DNA of 64,000 bases from Pseudonocardiales bacterium (GTDB lineage: Bacteria > Actinomycetota > Actinomycetes > Mycobacteriales > Pseudonocardiaceae). The notes under the pieces were generated by a model that searched no databases, had not been told where the DNA came from, and was given only the letters and a program-made list of their open reading frames with translations. The position numbers and the translations under genes were made by a program. Below, one piece after another: positions 8,017 to 16,207 of the stretch. The stretch covers positions 1 to 64,000 of the forward strand of contig JAFAPC010000178.1 in NCBI GenBank assembly GCA_019247305.1, written 5' to 3'. Within the stretch, counting starts at the first letter, position 1. Each line of letters begins with the position of its first letter.

Positions 8017-9170
8017 TGACCAAACGACGCAGCAGAGGCGACGGCGGCCTGCACTGGGACACCACACGCCAACGCTGGATCGCCACCGCCAGCCTCGGCT
8101 ACGCCCCGAATGGCAAACGGATCGTCAAACGCGGGAGCGGGAAGACGAAAACCGAGGCCAAAGCGAAACTCGCGGAAGTCCTCAGAGACCACAACGATGG
8201 GCTCGCCATCGCACCCACCGGCTACACCGTGGCCCACGCCATGACCGAATGGTTAGCCTACGGACTCAGCGGCCGTGATCAGAGCACCCTCACGACCTGC
8301 ACGATCCTGAGCACCACCCACATCATCCCCGCTCTGGGCGCCAGGAAACTCCGAGACCTCAGCGCGGAAGACGTCGAGACATGGCTCGCCGACAAGGCGA
8401 CAATACTCAGTACGCGAACCCTCCAGAGCCTGCGCTCATGCCTGAATCGTGCGATTAACCGCGCGATGGCCCGGGACAAGGTCAAACGGAACGTCGTCGC
8501 ACTCTGCTCCGTCCCCAAAGGCCAACCCGGCCGCCCGTCCAAAGCACTCACCCTCACCCAAGCCGAGAACGTGCTCGCTGCCGCCGAGCACACCCGGATG
8601 CGCGGATACATCGTGGTGTCCCTGCTCACCGGAGCCCGGACCGAAGAACTTCGCGCCCTGACCTGGGATCATGTGGACCTGACAGGCAACCCGGACGCTG
8701 ACCCACCGCTACCAGCGCACATCGAGGTGTGGCGGTCAGTCCGGACCGGAGGCGACACCAAAACCCGCAAATCACGACGCACCCTCGCACTACCCAAAAG
8801 ATGCGTCGAGGCCCTGGTCGCGCAACGCCAGCAACAAAACCAGGACCGCATCGCCGCCGGGCCACGCTGGCAGGAGCACGGTTTAGTCTTCGCGTCCAGA
8901 GTCGGTACACCACTTGACGCGTCCGATGTCCGGCGTGAGTTCCGACGGGCGATCCGCGACGCGAAAGAGCTGAACGCCACGGAGTGGACACCCCGGGAGT
9001 TACGCCACAGCTTCGTGTCCCTGCTCTCGGACAGCGGCGTCCCACTGGAAGAGATCTCCCCCCTCGTCGGCCACAGGAGCACAGCAGTGACGGAACTGGT
9101 GTACCGCAAGCAGATCCGCCCCGTGCTCCAGCGTGGAGCCACGGTCATGGACCAGATCTTCGAGTCATAG
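8016..9170 (+). CDS. int: Site-specific tyrosine recombinase (integrase)
   Basis: 384 residues. It has an N-terminal AP2-like arm-binding region (residues 1-60), a core-binding SAM-like domain (70-170) and a catalytic domain. The catalytic residues are visible: Arg in LLTGARTEELRALTW, Lys in the GDTKTRKSRRTLALP hairpin, the pair in PRELRHSF, His in LVGHRS and the nucleophile in ELVYRK. The gene ends 80 bp from the 3' end of tRNA-Val(CAC), the classic arrangement for an element integrated into a tRNA 3' end. The element therefore extends to the left of the tRNA; its far attachment site is not in the window. Confidence 0.95.
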   Translation: MTKRRSRGDGGLHWDTTRQRWIATASLGYAPNGKRIVKRGSGKTKTEAKAKLAEVLRDHNDGLAIAPTGYTVAHAMTEWLAYGLSGRDQSTLTTCTILSTTHIIPALGARKLRDLSAEDVETWLADKATILSTRTLQSLRSCLNRAINRAMARDKVKRNVVALCSVPKGQPGRPSKALTLTQAENVLAAAEHTRMRGYIVVSLLTGARTEELRALTWDHVDLTGNPDADPPLPAHIEVWRSVRTGGDTKTRKSRRTLALPKRCVEALVAQRQQQNQDRIAAGPRWQEHGLVFASRVGTPLDASDVRREFRRAIRDAKELNATEWTPRELRHSFVSLLSDSGVPLEEISPLVGHRSTAVTELVYRKQIRPVLQRGATVMDQIFES

Positions 9171-9189
9171 TCACGCAGTTAGTCACACA

Positions 9190-9238
9190 GCAGGTCAGGG
9201 CACCGGCCCGATCTCTCCGGGCCGGTGCCCTGACCTGC
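9190..9238. terminator. Perfect 21-bp stem-loop between integrase and tRNA-Val
   Basis: Positions 9190-9210 pair perfectly with 9218-9238 around a 7-base loop (ATCTCTC). The integrase and the tRNA are convergent here, so a bidirectional terminator is the simplest reading. There is no long T tract. Its place between int and the attachment site also allows a role as integrase arm site. Confidence 0.6.
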
Positions 9239-9249
9239 GATTTCGGGGG

Positions 9250-9321
9250 TGGGCGATACTGGGATCGAACCAGTGACCTCTTCGGTGTGAACGAAGCGCT
9301 CTCCCGCTGAGCTAATCGCCC
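9250..9321 (-). tRNA. tRNA-Val (anticodon CAC)
   Basis: On the minus strand a 7-bp acceptor stem GGGCGAT/ATCGCCC closes a complete cloverleaf. The anticodon stem CTTCG/CGAAG holds the loop TTCACAC, giving anticodon CAC. The T arm has GGTTCGATCCC. Discriminator A is at 9250 and CCA is not encoded. It is the probable integration site of the element to its left. Confidence 0.95.
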
Positions 9322-9344
9322 CTCGCTGGCCGGGCAGCGGGATC

Positions 9345-9350
9345 ACTATA
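9345..9350 (-). promoter_or_regulatory. -10 element (TATAGT) for tRNA-Val(CAC)
   Basis: On the minus strand TATAGT lies 24 bases upstream of the tRNA 5' end. I see no good -35 at the usual distance, so only the -10 is proposed. Confidence 0.35.
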
Positions 9351-9430
9351 CAGGATCGGGCCAACGGCGAACGCACCCGATCCTGCTTCCCGCTGTGGAC
9401 CGACTCATCCGGCGGCCGAGCCGACGGTGC

Positions 9431-10222
9431 TCACCTGCTCGTCGCCACGACGTCAGTCGGTGCCGCAGGGGCGTGCCGGCCTGGTTCCAGGGACACCGCG
9501 TAGCCGGTGAACGTTCCCGTTTCGGTACTAGCGGGTACCGCGTGCAGCCGGGGTGCCGGCGACACGACGTCAAACGAGGCCAGCGCAATGGGCGCTCCGG
9601 CAGTAAGCCCCCACAAAACGTAGGTCTGGTCTCTTACGTGATTGCTGGGCAAGCGGGTGGTGACGACAGAAACCCGATCCCCGCTCGCGAGCACCATGCC
9701 CACCACCGCACGGCCGTCCTTGGCCAATAAGGGTACTCGGACCGCCGCCGGGTCCGCAGCGCTTTGGAGCGCCTCGGAGACGTCGGTGATCTGGCCCTGC
9801 GCCTGGTCGAGCTCGCCGTTGAGCTGCACCACCCGGACGCCGAGCACCACCGCGGCGGCCACCAGAATCATCGCCGCAGCCAGCTCCGCGGTACGCAGCC
9901 ACGGTGGCTTGGCGATGTGTTGCGCCGGCGACGTCGAGGGTGCCGGAGTCGATGATGACAGTGGCACGGCCGGTGCTGCCCACCTGGCACCCGTGACACT
10001 GAGTATCCGCTGCTCTAGTGCGGCGCTGGGGATTTCCTCCGGGATGGAAAGGCCCAAGGTGGCGCCGACCTTCTCGGTCTCCGCGGCGGTATCGGTGCAG
10101 ATAGGGCATTCCGGCATATGGGCGGCGACCAGAGACTCCTCGGCAGGTTCAAGGGCGTGCAAGGCCCAGCCGACCGCCAGCTCGCGGTGCGGGCAGTTCA
10201 CCCCACGGTTCTGCTCGCTCAT
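9431..10222 (-). CDS. RskA-like membrane anti-sigma factor with zinc-binding N-terminus
   Basis: 263 residues. The cytoplasmic N-terminus has the ZAS-type pattern with His, Cys and Cys (CPHRELAVGWALHALEP, then AHMPECPIC). A Ser/Pro-rich linker leads to one membrane helix at about residues 112-132 (LAAAMILVAAAVVLGVRVVQ) and an extracytoplasmic RskA-type beta-rich domain (YVLWGLTAGAPIALASF). The start overlaps the stop of the ECF sigma gene (ATGA), and the pair forms one leftward operon. It is expected to hold the sigma factor at the membrane until a signal causes regulated proteolysis. Confidence 0.9.
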   Translation of the reverse strand: MSEQNRGVNCPHRELAVGWALHALEPAEESLVAAHMPECPICTDTAAETEKVGATLGLSIPEEIPSAALEQRILSVTGARWAAPAVPLSSSTPAPSTSPAQHIAKPPWLRTAELAAAMILVAAAVVLGVRVVQLNGELDQAQGQITDVSEALQSAADPAAVRVPLLAKDGRAVVGMVLASGDRVSVVTTRLPSNHVRDQTYVLWGLTAGAPIALASFDVVSPAPRLHAVPASTETGTFTGYAVSLEPGRHAPAAPTDVVATSR

Positions 10223-10929
10223 CGGTTCACCTTCCGCACCATGCGGGCCTCGGTGACCAGGGCGTCCGGCCCTAACTGATCGGTCAGCAGCGAACGCAAC
10301 CGCTGCACCGCGGTGAACATCCGAGATTTCACCGTGCCCAGCGGGACACCCATCAGCACTGCAATCTCACGCTGGGTATGCCCACCGAAGTAGGCCAGCG
10401 CAAGCACCTGACGCTGTTCGAGGGGCAGGCGATGCAGGGCCGCGTGCACCTGACCGGCCGCGACACGCGCCATCGCCGCCTGGTCGGCGCCCGGTACCGG
10501 AAGTGGCGACCAGTCCTCGCCCGCCTCCGGCGCAGCGACCATGCGCCGACGGATGGTGCTCTCCCTGCGCACCGCATCCACCGCTTTGTGGTGGATAAGC
10601 GTGAGGAGCCAGGTGGCGAAGCTACCCCGGGATGGGTCGAATCGGGTCGGATCACGCCACAGCGTCAGAAAGACCTCCTGCACCACGTCCTCGGCAAGCC
10701 CCTCGTCGGCACAGATCCGGCGGGCTAAGGAGTAGCACGGCCGACCAAAACGCTGATACAGCTGGGACAGTGCCGCGCCGTCGGCATCCCCGAGCCGTCG
10801 CACCAGCTCGGCGTCGGAAGGTCCCTCCTCCGTATTGAGAGCCGGCGGCACCGACTCCGATGTGTCGTGCCATCGGTCGGGCCGGGGGGTACTCGATCGA
10901 GCCTCATCGGCCACCAGAGAGATCCTCAC
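10219..10929 (-). CDS. ECF-family RNA polymerase sigma factor
   Basis: 236 residues with about 35 unstructured N-terminal residues. Region 2 is SQLYQRFGRPCYSLARRICA through DVVQEVFLTLWRDP and FATWLLTLIHHKAVDAVRR. Region 4 is LPLEQRQVLALAYFGGHTQ with REIAVLMGVPLGTVKSRMF. It resembles SigK/SigL-type sigmas, whose partner is an RskA-like anti-sigma as here. Translation of the anti-sigma is coupled through a 4-base overlap. The start could lie further inside the frame. Confidence 0.9.
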   Translation of the reverse strand: MRISLVADEARSSTPRPDRWHDTSESVPPALNTEEGPSDAELVRRLGDADGAALSQLYQRFGRPCYSLARRICADEGLAEDVVQEVFLTLWRDPTRFDPSRGSFATWLLTLIHHKAVDAVRRESTIRRRMVAAPEAGEDWSPLPVPGADQAAMARVAAGQVHAALHRLPLEQRQVLALAYFGGHTQREIAVLMGVPLGTVKSRMFTAVQRLRSLLTDQLGPDALVTEARMVRKVNR

Positions 10930-11168
10930 GTCGTACCTACGCCGGGCACCACCTGCTGGTTCAGGTTAGTTGCCTCAGCGTATCCCCGCAGACGGCGGTA
11001 GGGAGACACGATGTGCGACCAACCTGCCGCTTCAGGCCAGCGCTGGCGCCTCCGTCCGGGTGGTCTGCCATAGGCATCCGGGCGGAGTGCAGCCATCCCC
11101 GCGTCACAGCAGCCCAGGTCAATCGTTTCAGAGTGCAAGGCCCGAAAGGACAGAAAGGGGCGACAACG

Positions 11169-11594
11169 GTGCGTAACGATCACGTGACTCTCCGTTCATC
11201 GGCGGTCTTTGATCTGCTGGCGCCGCGCACTCCCGCGGTGCCTGTTCAGGTTGCGCTTCGTTACGACACTCGTGACCCGTACGCCATCGTCGCCGCCTTT
11301 CGCACCGGGCGGGCGGGCTGGGTGGAGTGGGTGTTCTCCCGGGACCTACTCGCCGACGGTCTGATCGCCGACGCGGGAGACGGCGACGTGCGCATCCGAC
11401 CGGGCTCGGGGGATCCTGAAATCGTCGTCGTGGAGCTCAGCTCCCCGTCAGGTCACGCCGTGTTCGAGGCCAACGCCCAGCGGCTCGCCGAGTTTCTGGA
11501 CGCCAGCTACGACATCGTCCTGCCGGGCAACGAGACTCTGTGGGTGAACCTCGACGACGCTCTCGACCAGTTGATCACCAACGACATGCCCTGA
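11169..11594 (+). CDS. SsgA-like protein (SALP), sporulation/cell division regulator
   Basis: 141 residues from GTG 11169 with GAAAGGGG 7 bases upstream; the longer open frame upstream has no such site. The sequence has SALP hallmarks: VPVQVALRYDTRDPYAIVAAF, then GWVEWVFSRDLLADGL, GDGDVRIRPG and a C-terminal acidic segment with VNLDDALDQLI. SALPs (SsgA, SsgB and others) help place FtsZ and start sporulation septation in morphologically complex actinomycetes, and SsgB is the most widespread. I cannot tell which subfamily this is without an alignment. It stands alone between the sigma operon and a tRNA cluster. Confidence 0.88.
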   Translation: MRNDHVTLRSSAVFDLLAPRTPAVPVQVALRYDTRDPYAIVAAFRTGRAGWVEWVFSRDLLADGLIADAGDGDVRIRPGSGDPEIVVVELSSPSGHAVFEANAQRLAEFLDASYDIVLPGNETLWVNLDDALDQLITNDMP

Positions 11595-11685
11595 GCCGGG
11601 GCCGATTTGATCTGGCTTCCCGAGTCCGCTACAGTTCTGACTCACAGCAGGGGCGGGGAGCCGGGCAAGTCCTCCTCGTGGTCAT

Positions 11686-11758
11686 GCGGACGTAGCGCAG
11701 CTGGTAGCGCATCACCTTGCCAAGGTGAGGGTCGCGGGTTCGAATCCCGTCGTCCGCT
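11686..11758 (+). tRNA. tRNA-Gly (anticodon GCC)
   Basis: 73 nt with acceptor stem GCGGACG/CGTCCGC and discriminator T. The anticodon stem TCACC/GGTGA encloses TTGCCAA, giving GCC. T-arm loop GGTTCGAATCC. It is the first of three tRNA genes in a row. Confidence 0.95.
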
Positions 11759-11888
11759 CTGAGTGGTCCGGTACACTGGGCCGCCACCAGGGGCGGGTCT
11801 TCAGCGGGTTTTTCCGAGGTGACGATCTGGAGACTGTCGGTCGTGGAAGCCCCTCCGGGGTACTGAGGTTCGGCCCCGGTCAAGGTTC

Positions 11889-11960
11889 GGCGGAGTGGCC
11901 GAGTGGCTTAGGCAAGGGCCTGCAAAGCCCTGTACGCGGGTTCGATTCCCGCCTCCGCCT
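11889..11960 (+). tRNA. tRNA-Cys (anticodon GCA)
   Basis: 72 nt with acceptor stem GGCGGAG/CTCCGCC and the Cys-typical discriminator T at 11960. The anticodon stem AGGGC/GCCCT encloses CTGCAAA, giving GCA. It is separated from the next tRNA by a single base. Confidence 0.95.
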
Positions 11961-11961
11961 C

Positions 11962-12033
11962 GGGCGATTAGCTCAGTGGGAGAGCGCTACCTTGACACGG
12001 TAGAGGTCACTGGTTCGATCCCAGTATCGCCCA
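11962..12033 (+). tRNA. tRNA-Val (anticodon GAC)
   Basis: 72 nt with acceptor stem GGGCGAT/ATCGCCC. The anticodon stem CTACC/GGTAG encloses TTGACAC, giving GAC. CCA is encoded (12034-12036). Its 3' half is repeated in degenerate form at 17764-17815, which marks it as the integration site of a second, decayed island. Confidence 0.95.
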
Positions 12034-12482
12034 CCAGCCCAAACGCGTGCTCCGGCGAGCTCATCCCGGAGAATATCCGCCCCCGCCATGCTCATGACAT
12101 CCGTGGTGGCGCATCTGTGCACGCTCGGCGACCTCCTGCGCCAAGCCCCGCACCCACGCAGCGGCGCTGGCGAACAGCTCAGGTCCGCACCGTATGGCCC
12201 GATCACGTCCTGGCTGGCAGCGGTGGAGTCGGAGATGCACTGTGAGCTCAACCTCACCTGCGACGTCCTCGCCACCTCCGAACCTACGAACCCGGCACCG
12301 CAGACCTCACGATTGACTCGCTCACCGAGTTACTCAATGCACTCAGGACATGGCCAGCCGACTGACACAAGCCCTTCAGACGCGCGCGACGCTCCTAGGT
12401 GACTCCGTGACTGAACTTGTTGACATCACATCATGCGCACTGGCATCATTCTCTCGTGGACTGCCGAGTTTTTCTCGGTGCA
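12034..12482. other. Gene-free start of the decayed island
   Basis: I find no supported gene, RNA or strong repeat here. The short ORFs lack ribosome binding sites and show no family features. It lies immediately inside the proposed left attachment site. Confidence 0.4.
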
Positions 12483-12725
12483 CTACTGTAAGTCGACAGT
12501 TTTTGCTCTCTCTGCGTATCCAGCCAGCATTTGCATCAGGCGCGCTGCCCCCGGGGGGTCTACGACTAGGTGTACCGGCAGCATGCCGTTGGGGATGCTG
12601 ATTGTCAGCAGTTTCCCGGTGTCTTTGATAATCTCCACTGTTGCATTGTTGGTGACTCTGGCTTCCACCAGCATCAGCTCATACCCCACTTCATAGATTG
12701 CGTGGACAAAGATGATGGAAAGCAC
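12483..12725 (-). CDS. Small hypothetical protein
   Basis: 80 residues, in DNA less GC-rich than its neighbours. The sequence looks folded rather than random: an alternating strand pattern (ELMLVEARVTNNATVEIIKD, then LLTISIPNGMLPVHLVVDPP) and a closing helix (AARLMQMLAGYAERAKTVDL). I do not recognise a family and see no clear ribosome binding site. It may be cargo of the decayed island. Confidence 0.4.
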   Translation of the reverse strand: MLSIIFVHAIYEVGYELMLVEARVTNNATVEIIKDTGKLLTISIPNGMLPVHLVVDPPGAARLMQMLAGYAERAKTVDLQ

Positions 12726-12792
12726 CGCAGGGGTCGGGTGGCGTCTTGCGAAACTGGCGGGCCGAGCGCCCTGAGTGGCAGGGTGATGGGCA

Positions 12793-13413
12793 TCAGCGGC
12801 CGTCTGGGGTGTTCAGGAGGCGCAGGTGCTGGGGTGGGATGGTCACCAAGTGCTGCCATCTCTGCTCGAAGACGACATAAACCCGGTTCCGGTCCCGACC
12901 GATGATCTTGCCGTAGTGATGCAACCAGGCACGCAACGCCCCATGATCCTCATCCACCGAAACCTGCTCAACCCGATCACCCAACGACAAGGTCCTGCCC
13001 TCAGCATCCTGCAACGGACAATCCGACACAGGACGGGAAGCACCTCCGGCGCTGCGCCGAAAGTTCTCCGGAGCGGATCGGGGTCGTGGGGTACGGGGCT
13101 CCATGGCGAATGTCCTCCTTCTTGAAAATTGGTGAAAAGCCGGCTGGCCGCTGGGAGCTGACACAGGAGCAGGGAGACTCAACCAACGGTCAGCCGGCGA
13201 TGAACGGGGACGACGCCCCGCGCGTTGGGGTCGGGTATCCCGGGGGGTCCCAGTGATGTAGGTCATGCGCAGCGCTCCCGCCGGACTCTTGGCGACAGTG
13301 CGGCCCCTAGAGGACAGTCGCACCTTCGCCTGGGCCAGCTCGCCGGAGAGGGCGCCGGAGCCGGTGGCGGTGACCAGCAGCCACCGCCGTGGCGGCGGCT
13401 CAGACGTGCTCAT
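12793..13413 (-). CDS. Unknown two-part protein of the island (possible second start at 13104)
   Basis: The ATG at 13413 overlaps the stop of the upstream gene (ATGA), giving 206 residues. The first 70 residues contain WLLVTATGSGALSGELAQ and KSPAGALRMTYITGTPRD. Inside the same frame an ATG at 13104 is preceded by a strong AAGGAGG and would give a separate 103-residue protein. That part ends in an SH3/KOW-like segment (GDRVEQVSVDEDHGALRAWL, then YGKIIGRDRNRVYVVFEQRW). Either two coupled genes have merged by loss of a stop, or both products are made. No known family. Confidence 0.45.
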   Translation of the reverse strand: MSTSEPPPRRWLLVTATGSGALSGELAQAKVRLSSRGRTVAKSPAGALRMTYITGTPRDTRPQRAGRRPRSSPADRWLSLPAPVSAPSGQPAFHQFSRRRTFAMEPRTPRPRSAPENFRRSAGGASRPVSDCPLQDAEGRTLSLGDRVEQVSVDEDHGALRAWLHHYGKIIGRDRNRVYVVFEQRWQHLVTIPPQHLRLLNTPDGR

Positions 13414-14072
13414 GCGCGACCCCCCAACACATGGCAGCGTTCGCAGGAGCGCCCGGGGGGAGTGACCATGCTGGCCACGTTGATCGTGAGCCCACACAAC
13501 ACCGAGTACCGTCCGGTGCGCTCCCGCAGTCCCTGCTCGAAACTCCCATCGGTGATGAGGTGCACCAACCCGTCGTACCCGTCGACAAGCGGGTTCAGGT
13601 GCACCGGTGGCGGACTCACCTGACGCCCTCGACCGCACAAACGCCGCCACAGGGCACCGAGACGCCACCACAGTGGCTTGCAGTGCTTGCCGCTCATGAC
13701 CGCGCTCCCCGCGCCCAGCCACCGGAGCGCCGCAGGGTCGTCCGTCCGGGAGGGGCTGCTCGGCTCCTCCCCCACGATTCCGCGACCCGCAGCCACAACG
13801 TCCGCGTCCGTCTCGGCGTTACGCCCGGTAGCCGATCGCAGGCACGCCGGGCAGTACGACAAATCCCAGTCACACTCCTGCGGGCACACCGCGTGCGGCA
13901 AATCCGCGTCGCTGACCACCTCCCCACACAAAGTCCAATACACCCGGGGCAGGCGCACACCCCCCTCATAACCCAGACCATCAACCGCCAACAGATGCAC
14001 CACCACCCGCAGCTCACACTGTGGCGGGGTTTCGCTGGGTCCATCCGGCTGACTGCTGCCAGGATTCGTCAT
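13410..14072 (-). CDS. Cys-rich hypothetical protein, possible zinc ribbon
   Basis: 220 residues from ATG 14072, preceded by AGGAGG about 10 bases upstream; a longer frame exists but lacks this site. The N-terminal half has a run of Cys pairs (LCGEVV, then VCPQECDWDLSYCPACL) that could bind zinc. The C-terminal half repeats parts of that layout (YSVLCGLTINVASMV, CERCHVLGG) without the full set. It is first in a leftward pair with the gene ending at 12793. Function not recognised. Confidence 0.5.
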   Translation of the reverse strand: MTNPGSSQPDGPSETPPQCELRVVVHLLAVDGLGYEGGVRLPRVYWTLCGEVVSDADLPHAVCPQECDWDLSYCPACLRSATGRNAETDADVVAAGRGIVGEEPSSPSRTDDPAALRWLGAGSAVMSGKHCKPLWWRLGALWRRLCGRGRQVSPPPVHLNPLVDGYDGLVHLITDGSFEQGLRERTGRYSVLCGLTINVASMVTPPGRSCERCHVLGGRA

Positions 14073-14160
14073 GGGTCCTTGACCTCCTGTTAGGTCTGGG
14101 ATCAAGGCCCCGCCGTGGTGTCGCGAGCACCCGGCGGGGCCGCCTCTCGGGTCAACCGTT

Positions 14161-14237
14161 GCAGTCGTCCGTATTCGTGGCAAACGTGGCAGAACGAGGG
14201 TATTCGCAGCAGTCATCTGTAATCGTCGTAAACGTGG
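14161..14237. repeat. Imperfect 27-bp direct repeat in front of the HTH gene
   Basis: CAGTC(G/A)TC(C/T)GTA(T/A)TCGT and AAACGTGGC occur in the same order at 14161-14187 and 14212-14238, 51 bp apart. They sit between the divergent Cys-rich and HTH genes and look like a two-site operator. Confidence 0.45.
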
Positions 14238-14416
14238 CCGTACTCGTCGCTACCGGCGTCGCCGCACGCGAGCTGGGCATCGACCGAGGAACCCTCGTGC
14301 GCTGGTGGCAGCACGGGCTCGTCACCCCGACCATCGTCACCGCCGGAGGACACGCCCGCTGGGACCTCCAGGAACTACGCCAGCAACTCAAAGACCGCCG
14401 CCAACGCGACAAGTAG
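14234..14416 (+). CDS. Small MerR/excisionase-like HTH protein
   Basis: About 60 residues from the likely GTG at 14234; the ribosome binding site is poor and the frame is open upstream. ATGVAARELGIDRGTLVRWW followed by GLVTPTIVTAGGHARWDL is a MerR-type HTH with the wing typical of HTH_17 proteins. Its last 25 codons are repeated, with mutations, at 16029-16102 as part of a segmental duplication. Confidence 0.55.
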   Translation: MAVLVATGVAARELGIDRGTLVRWWQHGLVTPTIVTAGGHARWDLQELRQQLKDRRQRDK

Positions 14417-14543
14417 AGCTGCCGAACACTCCCGGAAGCTGCGGTGGTCTCGCCCATGGTGAGCAATCCTCACCGATCAGCACCCGTCAAGGTCCATTCG
14501 GATGGACATAACAGCCCATACCGGTGGATACCACCCGGATGAG

Positions 14544-15749
14544 CTATACGGGCAAACCAGCCCGGTAGGCCATTCCCCTCAGCTCCACGCCTGCGGCATC
14601 CCGCCGTGAGCGCACAAGCAACTCACCGAGCACCTCACGGACGAACGGGTCCCGTACGTAGGCTGGCGAGATCAGCTCCGCCTTCCGCAGTGCCATCACC
14701 GCCTGATCCTGGCGTCCCCGCAGTCGGGCCAGCGCCCGACCGTAGTTGGACCAGTAGGTCGCCCGCCGTGCAGCGGAGGAGAGGAACTCGGGGTTCAGGC
14801 CTTCTCCGATGCTGACGGCCTTAGCGAAGTCGCGCACTTCCAGTGCCACCCCCATCCGCCACACCCCGACGTTGGTAGGCCCAAAACTAAGCCAGTAGGC
14901 GTTGCCCTCCCCGGTGCGGGCCGCCAGCTCGTCGGCGTACTCCAGCGGGGCCTCCACATCCGCGAGGCGCTTGTCTGCGGCGGCCACCAACGACCGGGAC
15001 AGGGCGAGCATGCCGTCAAGTTGTTCGGCCTGAACAGTAGTCGTTGGCACGGTCACCGAGTCCAGTTCGGCTAGCGCCTCGCCCAACTCCCCAGCAGCCA
15101 GCAGCCCATTAGCGGTGCCGAAGGTGGCCAACCCGAGGACCTCAGCTTCACCATGTTCCTGGGCGAACTGGCGGGCGAGTGTCGCAGTCTGCCACCGCAG
15201 ATCACCGGGCGCTCCCATGGCGGCGAGGAACCCGTGCGAGCCCTGGACGTGCAAGAGGACCCCCATCGCGAGCAACTCGCGGACGTCCCGCCCGGCGTCC
15301 ACGCTGGTATGCAGGTCACGGATCAGCGCGGGCAGCTCACGACCCACTGCCTCGTAATCGCACCGCTTCTGATCTATGACCAACGACTCGACCCGGGCGC
15401 GCAGCACATCAACCGGCATAACCTGCCCGGCCGGATTATTGTGGGTGACCGCGATCAGCGCACGGCGTACCGCCTTCACCGCCGGGCCTTCCCCGTTCCC
15501 GGTCGTGGGTTCCACCTGTCTGATCAGCTCGCTCGGTGCAACCTGGAGCACCTCAGCCAGGGCGACGATGTCCGAACGGCTGTCGAGCGCGACTTCGCCC
15601 CGCTCAATCAGCGACAGCTTCGACTTACTCATCCCCTTCGACTTACTCATCCCCGCCAAGCCAGCGACCACCCGCAGCGACTTACCCCGGCTGTTACGGA
15701 GCTGCCGCACCCGCCGACCGATCATGCGCGCGTCCTCGTCAACGTCCAC
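14544..15749 (-). CDS. XRE-family regulator with TPR-like C-terminus, copy 1 (HTH interrupted by a 6-residue insertion)
   Basis: 401 residues from GTG 15749, the position homologous to copy 2. The N-terminal HTH reads RRVRQLRNSRGKSLRVVAG, then GMSKSK twice, then LSLIERGE. The second GMSKSK comes from an 18-bp tandem duplication and lengthens the turn before the recognition helix, so DNA binding may be lost. The remaining 300 residues are helical with TPR-like spacing, as in other large actinobacterial XRE regulators. About two-thirds of the protein matches copy 2. Ligand and targets are unknown. Confidence 0.75.
   Translation of the reverse strand: MDVDEDARMIGRRVRQLRNSRGKSLRVVAGLAGMSKSKGMSKSKLSLIERGEVALDSRSDIVALAEVLQVAPSELIRQVEPTTGNGEGPAVKAVRRALIAVTHNNPAGQVMPVDVLRARVESLVIDQKRCDYEAVGRELPALIRDLHTSVDAGRDVRELLAMGVLLHVQGSHGFLAAMGAPGDLRWQTATLARQFAQEHGEAEVLGLATFGTANGLLAAGELGEALAELDSVTVPTTTVQAEQLDGMLALSRSLVAAADKRLADVEAPLEYADELAARTGEGNAYWLSFGPTNVGVWRMGVALEVRDFAKAVSIGEGLNPEFLSSAARRATYWSNYGRALARLRGRQDQAVMALRKAELISPAYVRDPFVREVLGELLVRSRRDAAGVELRGMAYRAGLPV
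15619..15654 (-). repeat. 18-bp tandem duplication inside the HTH of XRE copy 1
   Basis: TTCGACTTACTCATCCCC occurs twice without a spacer (15619-15636 and 15637-15654). The homologous position in copy 2 has one unit. It is in frame and adds six residues. Confidence 0.95.
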
Positions 15750-16028
15750 GGCGATTTCCCTCACCAAGCACCCCACCACTGCCCTGGGGAGCGCCCCGGG
15801 GCAGTGTACCTCGGTGAGGAAGTGATCACAGACTACGCGCTGCCCCCAGGCCTGCCGAACGCCAGATGTCAGGGTGCCGACCTGGGCAAACACAATCGAT
15901 CACGTGCAGAACGTCCCAGATCAGACCACCTCATGTCCGATTTTGTCGGTAGATCTTGGTTGACTGTCCAGATGGGTTTCGCCGGACGCAGGTGATCAGC
16001 GCCGTGACGTTGTCCACGGGGTGCTGTC

Positions 16029-16102
16029 AGGAGGACACGCCCGCTGAGACCTCACAGGAACTACGCCAACAACTCCAAGACCACCACCAACATGACGAAT
16101 AG
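16029..16102 (+). pseudogene. Fragment of the small HTH gene (duplicated 3' end)
   Basis: GGAGGACACGCCCGCTGAGA continues through CAGGAACTACGCCAACAACT to a TAG. This matches the last 25 codons of the HTH gene at 14234-14416, but TGG has become TGA. No start or HTH remains. It marks the left boundary of duplication unit 2. Confidence 0.8.
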
Positions 16103-16207
16103 AACCACCGGACGCTCCCGTGATGTGTGGTGGTCTCGCCCATGATCGGTAATTCTTGCCGATCAGTACCCGCCGAGTTCCATTCGGTTGGACGCCCCCC
16201 GCGGGGG

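Larger units (their letters stand above)
14354..15960. repeat. Segmental duplication, unit 1 (unit 2 at 16029-17600)
   Basis: The unit consists of the end of the HTH gene, a promoter-like spacer (GGTGGTCTCGCCCATG, then a CGATCAG box and CCATTCGG), a whole XRE regulator gene and its upstream region (TACGCGCTGCCCCCAG, then CCGACCTGGGCA and TGCAGAACGTCCCAG). All these blocks recur in order in unit 2, so the duplication was about 1.6 kb and in tandem. Confidence 0.8.
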
